Assembly (NCBI GenBank): GCA_023422565.1
Contig: JAFAGR010000098.1
Span: 1 to 8,273, forward strand
From: Bacteroidota bacterium
GTDB lineage: Bacteria; Bacteroidota; Bacteroidia; Chitinophagales; Chitinophagaceae
Reading direction: 5' to 3'
Length of the DNA: 8,273 bases
A program made the position numbers and the translations under genes. Shown in pieces: positions 5,301-8,273 of this stretch; position 1 is the stretch's first letter, and each line of letters starts with the position of its first letter. The notes beneath the pieces are model-generated. The model was not told the DNA's origin. It worked only from the letters and a program-made list of their open reading frames with translations, and did no database searches.

Positions 5301-5747
5301 TTATTCACCCACAACTTCAAAGTCTACCTCGGTTTCATTGTTGTTGCCGAAGTCGATCTTTGCCTTGAAAGTGCCTAATTCCTTCACCTCATCAATGATG
5401 GTGATGCGGCGGCGGTCGATCTCGTATCCTTTCTGCTCTTTAATGGCACGGGCGATCTGCACTGAAGTAACACTTCCGAAGATCTTTCCGCTGGTGCCGG
5501 TTTTAGCACCCACTTTCAGCGCACCGTCTTTCAAAACGGCAATAACGCTGTTGATCTCGGCAAGCAACTTAGCTTCTTTCTTGGCTTGTTGCTTCAGCTT
5601 CTCTTCCATCTGCTTGATGTTGCTCGGGCTCGCTTCAACAGCCAGCTTTTGAGGAATGAGGAAGTTGCGGCCGTAACCATTCTTAACGGTTACGAGTTCA
5701 TTTGCTCCGCCAAGGTTATTTACATCCTGTATTAATATTACCTGCAT
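5301..5747 (-). CDS. rplI: 50S ribosomal protein L9
   Basis: This is the 148-residue large-subunit protein L9, which binds 23S rRNA near the base of the L1 stalk and influences reading-frame maintenance. The N-terminal domain carries the L9 signature VKNGYGRNFLIPQKLA (21-36). It is followed by a long charged connecting helix (about 42-75, QMEEKLKQQAKKEAKLL) and a C-terminal domain with GKIFGSVTSVQIA (87-99). The length equals the family norm. The ATG at 5745-5747 gives the standard N-terminus MQVILIQDV. It is the last gene of the rpsF-rpsR-rplI operon, separated from rpsR by a 76-base gap that contains a GC-rich palindrome. Confidence 0.97.
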   Translation of the reverse strand: MQVILIQDVNNLGGANELVTVKNGYGRNFLIPQKLAVEASPSNIKQMEEKLKQQAKKEAKLLAEINSVIAVLKDGALKVGAKTGTSGKIFGSVTSVQIARAIKEQKGYEIDRRRITIIDEVKELGTFKAKIDFGNNNETEVDFEVVGE

Positions 5748-5767
5748 TGTTTTGCATTTTTACCCAA

Positions 5768-5781
5768 TCCGCCGCGGCGGA
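5768..5781. repeat. Perfect 14-bp GC palindrome between rpsR and rplI
   Basis: TCCGCCGCGGCGGA is fully self-complementary and contrasts with the A/T-rich sequence around it. It ends 20 bases upstream of the rplI ATG at 5747. The surrounding 76-base gap is much longer than the 2-base gap between rpsF and rpsR, suggesting either a small insertion or a control site affecting rplI translation. Confidence 0.6.
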
Positions 5782-5823
5782 CTTTCATCCCATATTTTTT
5801 AGGGAATTAGGGTGGTGAAAAAT

Positions 5824-6090
5824 TTATTTTAAAAGATCAGTAACGTAAGGCAGAATAGCCATTTGACGGGCTTTTTTAACTGCTTCACTTACTTTACGCT
5901 GAAACTTCAGCGAGTTTCCTGTAATACGGCGCGGCAATAATTTACCCTGCTCGTTAAGGAATTTCTTCAGAAAATCTCCATCCTTATAATCAATATAACG
6001 GATGCCCATTTTCTTGAAACGACAATATTTCTTCGGACGTTTCTCCGCTTTAATGGCGGTGAGGTATTTAATTTCGTTTGCTTTTGCCAT
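5824..6090 (-). CDS. rpsR: 30S ribosomal protein S18
   Basis: This is the 88-residue small-subunit protein S18, which binds 16S rRNA in the platform as a heterodimer with S6. The conserved core runs GKLLPRRITGNSLKFQ (49-64) and continues into RKVSEAVKKARQMAILPY (65-82). The N-terminus has KKYCRFKKMG (20-29) with a single cysteine, so this is not the multi-cysteine zinc-binding form seen in some bacteria. The ATG at 6088-6090 lies only 2 bases past the rpsF stop, indicating translational coupling with its binding partner S6. Confidence 0.97.
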   Translation of the reverse strand: MAKANEIKYLTAIKAEKRPKKYCRFKKMGIRYIDYKDGDFLKKFLNEQGKLLPRRITGNSLKFQRKVSEAVKKARQMAILPYVTDLLK

Positions 6091-6092
6091 GA

Positions 6093-6446
6093 TTATGCCT
6101 CCATTTTTTCAGTTGAAGATGCTACACCGTTTCTCTTCCTGTTGTTGTACTCAACGGCGTATTTATCGAGTACGGTAAACATGTGGCGCATCACTGATTC
6201 ATCGCGCAAAAGTTGAATCTTCAACTTTTCATTGAAGCTGGTTGGCGCACTGTACTCCATTACCCAATACATTCCTGTAGTTTTCTTGGCAATGGGATAC
6301 GCCAGTGATTTCAGTCCCCATGGTTTTGTGCTGGTTACTTCGCCGCCATTATCTGTAACGAGGGCTTCGTATTTTTTCTGAGCGGCTTTATATTCCTCTT
6401 CAGATAGCACAGGGGTAAAAATCACCATCAATTCGTAGTTGCTCAT
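6093..6446 (-). CDS. rpsF: 30S ribosomal protein S6
   Basis: This is the 117-residue small-subunit protein S6, partner of S18 in the 30S platform. It has the N-terminal strand YELMVIFTP (4-12), the conserved WGLKSLAYPI (43-52) followed by KKTTGMYW (54-61), and the helix motif LLRDESVMRHM (79-89). A short charged tail (NNRKRNGVASSTEKMEA) follows. It is the first gene of the rpsF-rpsR-rplI operon. A TACCTTTG -7 box at 6495-6502 predicts a leader of about 40 bases containing a small hairpin (6477-6490). The ATG at 6444-6446 is the family start. Confidence 0.97.
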   Translation of the reverse strand: MSNYELMVIFTPVLSEEEYKAAQKKYEALVTDNGGEVTSTKPWGLKSLAYPIAKKTTGMYWVMEYSAPTSFNEKLKIQLLRDESVMRHMFTVLDKYAVEYNNRKRNGVASSTEKMEA

Positions 6447-6476
6447 TTCCCTGTTTTTTAAATTGGTTAATTAATA

Positions 6477-6490
6477 CCGCTTTTTAGCGG
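6477..6490 (-). promoter_or_regulatory. Hairpin at the start of the rpsF leader
   Basis: On the minus strand CCGCT-AAAA-AGCGG forms a perfect five-pair stem with a four-base loop. Given the -7 box at 6495-6502, it would sit almost at the 5' end of the mRNA. S6:S18 complexes are known to bind a structured leader motif containing CCG in many bacteria. Whether this hairpin is that motif cannot be judged from sequence alone. Confidence 0.35.
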
Positions 6491-6494
6491 GTTG

Positions 6495-6502
6495 CAAAGG
6501 TA
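6495..6502 (-). promoter_or_regulatory. -7 box (TACCTTTG) of the rpsF operon
   Basis: On the minus strand TACCTTTG followed by C is an exact TAnnTTTG match, 48 bases upstream of the rpsF ATG and in the same TAYCTTTGC form as the box in front of rpsT. The upstream region is T-rich, without a clear TTG -33 element. Confidence 0.65.
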
Positions 6503-6596
6503 GGAAAAATCAGTATAAAAACTTGAGTTTTTTCTTCAATCTATTGTATGCCGTTTTATTAACTTTTACATACGCCCTTACTTTAGAAAATAACCG

Positions 6597-6629
6597 CAAA
6601 AAAAATACCCGCTCAGAAAGAGCAGGTAT
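6597..6629 (-). terminator. Intrinsic terminator of rpsT
   Basis: On the minus strand TACCTGCTC pairs with GAGCGGGTA (6606-6628; one internal wobble pair, plus one extra T-A pair at 6605/6629), with a five-base loop, followed by an eight-T run. It starts 24 bases past the rpsT stop. It lies upstream of the rpsF promoter, which keeps rpsT and the rpsF operon as separate units. Confidence 0.88.
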
Positions 6630-6652
6630 ACAATATATTGTAAATCAGTTGC

Positions 6653-6910
6653 TTACTTACCCAGACCATTCACCTTCAAAGCTAGCTTCCTCTTAAGGTT
6701 TGCCGCTTTGTTCTTGTGGATAGTTCCGCGCTGCGCAAGTTTATCGATCATTGAAGCGACAGATGATAATTTCTCTGTAGCTGCATTCTTATCGGTCAAA
6801 GCCCTGATGTCGCGAATAGCGTTACGGGTGGTTTTGCCATAGTAACGGTTACGCTCATTACGTTTAGTAGCCTGGCGAACATCCTTTTTGGTAGCTGCGT
6901 GATTTGCCAT
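6653..6910 (-). CDS. rpsT: 30S ribosomal protein S20
   Basis: This is the 85-residue primary 16S rRNA-binding protein S20, which acts early in 30S assembly. It is highly basic and helical, with the conserved MANHAATKKDVRQ start (1-13), RNRYYGKTTRNAIRDI (20-35) and the C-terminal IHKNKAANLKRKLA (64-77). The length matches the family. The ATG at 6908-6910 shares one base with the TAA of the upstream truncated transposase frame (TAATG). A -7 box TATCTTTG lies at 6930-6937, so rpsT can be transcribed independently of that frame. A strong terminator follows. Confidence 0.97.
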   Translation of the reverse strand: MANHAATKKDVRQATKRNERNRYYGKTTRNAIRDIRALTDKNAATEKLSSVASMIDKLAQRGTIHKNKAANLKRKLALKVNGLGK

Positions 6911-7386
6911 TAATTCAATTTTTGGGCTGCAAAGATAGGGATATTTAATGGAATAGCTACATTATTTCCATTTATTTTTAAAGGCTGAAGTTTAGGACCG
7001 GAATATCTTTTCCGTGTAGCGGCAAGCGGATAAGCAAACATAATTTTTTTCTTCAGCAGAATTGCGGATTTCGGGTTCAAATCAAACAAATTCGCAACCT
7101 GAAGAGCACTTATATCTTCGACTTGGGTGAGATGGTAGGTAATTTTGAATGCTGTTACAAGCTTTGTCTTGCATTTGTGGAAAATGGTGAAAGCCGTAAC
7201 TGATTCATCGTAGCCGCAACTCGTGCAACGGGTATGATAACGGGTTCGGCCTTTCCAACTTCGGGTGTGTCCGCACCGTCGGCATTTGAAACCTTCCCTC
7301 CATTTCGCCTGATGAAGGTACATATGGCAACTTTCTTCACTCTTAAATTTCCGTCGAAATTCAGAGCCTGGCATTTTTTCGAACAT
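6910..7386 (-). pseudogene. Truncated IS1595/ISXO2-type transposase N-terminus (zinc ribbon, no DDE domain)
   Basis: From the ATG at 7384-7386 this frame gives 158 residues (166 if an upstream TTG at 7410 is used). The N-terminal part, KFKSEESCHMYLHQAKW then GFKCRRCGHTRSW and YHTRCTSCGYDES, is a transposase zinc ribbon with two CxxC pairs (Cys35/38 and Cys54/57). Next comes FTIFHKCKTKLVTAFKITYHL, then a helical stretch with LLKKKIMFAYPL, matching the region that precedes the catalytic domain in IS1595-family transposases. The DDE/DDN catalytic domain is missing: the frame stops soon after, and its last residues (IPLNIPIFAAQKLN) are encoded by what looks like the rpsT promoter. It is most likely a decayed insertion remnant. 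Having no internal stop, it could instead be a retained zinc-ribbon DNA-binding protein. No terminal inverted repeats were found. Confidence 0.7.
6930..6937 (-). promoter_or_regulatory. -7 box (TATCTTTG) of rpsT
   Basis: On the minus strand TATCTTTG followed by C is an exact TAnnTTTG match, 19 bases upstream of the rpsT ATG, predicting a leader of about a dozen bases. It lies inside the last codons of the truncated transposase frame. No TTG -33 element is evident. Confidence 0.6.
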
Positions 7387-7550
7387 AGCTGTGGATTTTT
7401 TGAAATTCAAGGTTGCAAAAAAACCAGCCGTAAGTCAATTCCCCAATCGGGTACATTTCGGGGCCCTTTTCGGAAAATTTAGAACACTTTAATTTCCGAT
7501 ATTTGCAATCCTGTTTTTAACCCATAAAATTTCAAGAAAAAAGCCCGATC
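7387..7550. promoter_or_regulatory. Divergent intergenic region upstream of sucA
   Basis: This 164-base region separates the transposase remnant (minus) from sucA (plus). The best sucA promoter candidate is GATATTTG at 7498-7505, one base off TAnnTTTG, about 45 bases before the sucA ATG. The GGGCCC with flanking CCCC/GGGG around 7441-7466 gives some short self-complementarity, but no convincing terminator or operator. Confidence 0.3.
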
Positions 7551-8273
7551 ATGAAGGATTTTCAGTTCATTACCAGTTCTCACCCTTCCTATATCGAAAA
7601 TCTTTATCATGATTTTGCCAAAGATCCCGGGTCGGTAGACCCTGATATGCGGAAATTCTTTGAAGGGTTCGACTTTGCCGTGTCTTCCGGAATGGAGAAA
7701 CAACCTCTTACTGCCTCTTCAAACGGGGTGGGGGGAGACAAACTTCAGAAAGAGTTCGGCGTGTACAAGCTGATAAACGATTACCGTAAAGAAGGCCACC
7801 TGGTAGCAAAGACCAACCCGATCCGCGAAAGAAAGAATCGTGGCGCTAAGCTGGATCTTCCCACTTTCGGCTTGTCAGATAACGATCTTCAAACCGAATT
7901 CTACGCCGGACAGTTTGCCGGCCTGGGGAAAACCTCTCTGAAGAATATCATTGACCATCTCAAAAAAACATATACCTCCAACATCGGTATTGAACTGGCC
8001 TATATTATTGATGAAAGCCGCGCCGAATGGTTGATTAGGGAGATGGAAAATACTTTTCACCTGCCGGTTGCGCTTGATAAAAAACGCCGCATTCTTCAAA
8101 AACTGAATGAGGGCGTAATGTTTGAAAAATTTCTTCATACTAAATACGTAGGGCAGAAAAGGTTTTCGCTTGAGGGCGGAGAAACTACAATTCCCGCATT
8201 GGACGCAATCATACAAACAGGTGCGCAACACGGAGTAGAAGAAGTGGTGATCGGCATGGCGCATCGCGGAAGG
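7551..8273 (+). CDS. sucA: 2-oxoglutarate dehydrogenase E1 component, N-terminal part (runs off window)
   Basis: An ATG at 7551 opens a frame that stays open to the last base (241 codons of roughly 900 or more). The product is the thiamine-diphosphate-dependent E1 subunit of the 2-oxoglutarate dehydrogenase complex, which decarboxylates 2-oxoglutarate in the TCA cycle and passes the succinyl group to lipoyl-E2. The N-terminus (YIENLYHDFAKDPGSVDPDM, 14-33) is the E1o-type extension that contacts the rest of the complex. Next come VYKLINDYRKEGHLVAKTNP (71-90), the KRFSLEGGE motif (203-211) and the start of the ThDP domain, VVIGMAHRGR (232-241), as in E. coli SucA. These features separate it from pyruvate dehydrogenase E1. 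sucB often follows in this phylum, but that lies outside the window. The A-rich sequence before the ATG is typical of the phylum. Confidence 0.96.
   Translation, partial: MKDFQFITSSHPSYIENLYHDFAKDPGSVDPDMRKFFEGFDFAVSSGMEKQPLTASSNGVGGDKLQKEFGVYKLINDYRKEGHLVAKTNPIRERKNRGAKLDLPTFGLSDNDLQTEFYAGQFAGLGKTSLKNIIDHLKKTYTSNIGIELAYIIDESRAEWLIREMENTFHLPVALDKKRRILQKLNEGVMFEKFLHTKYVGQKRFSLEGGETTIPALDAIIQTGAQHGVEEVVIGMAHRGR

Noticed and set aside
7875..8264. Minus-strand 129-residue frame
   Set aside because: It is antisense to the strongly supported sucA coding sequence and shows no family features.

Overview
This window looks like chromosomal DNA of a member of the Bacteroidota, most likely a Chitinophagaceae-like or other Chitinophagales lineage. 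The evidence is threefold: the ribosomal proteins and the glycine-rich RRM protein have Bacteroidota-type sequences; several genes are preceded by a TAnnTTTG-type -7 box, often as TAYCTTTGC, instead of a sigma70-type -10; and start codons lack strong Shine-Dalgarno sequences. The lineage call is from recognition of family features, not from a search.

Layout. Positions 1-736 hold the 3' part of an unrecognised protein gene. A gene-free stretch (737-1157) follows. A minus-strand block then carries a ChaA-type cation/proton antiporter (1158-2312), a secreted TPR protein (2467-3285) and a small, highly charged 70-residue protein (3554-3766), separated by several stem-loops. Positions 3767-4114 contain an AT-rich tract and a compact palindrome-rich element (3918-4000) that resembles a dispersed intergenic repeat of Bacteroidota. 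A plus-strand two-CBS-domain protein (4115-4531) converges on a minus-strand RRM protein (4661-5059), with one good terminator for each gene between them.

The right half is core translation machinery on the minus strand: rpsF-rpsR-rplI (S6, S18, L9; 6446 down to 5301) with its own promoter and terminator, then rpsT (S20; 6653-6910). Directly upstream of rpsT lies a truncated IS1595/ISXO2-type transposase N-terminus (6910-7386). Its last codons coincide with the rpsT promoter, and its stop overlaps the rpsT start. Divergently on the plus strand, sucA (2-oxoglutarate dehydrogenase E1) starts at 7551 and runs off the window.

Most of the window is ordinary housekeeping sequence, and I did not find a convincing new multi-gene system. 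The items most worth a second look are the transposase remnant fused to the rpsT promoter, the dispersed repeat at 3918-4000, the inverted repeat across the RRM gene promoter (5169-5201), and the cluster of three stem-loops at 3401-3546.
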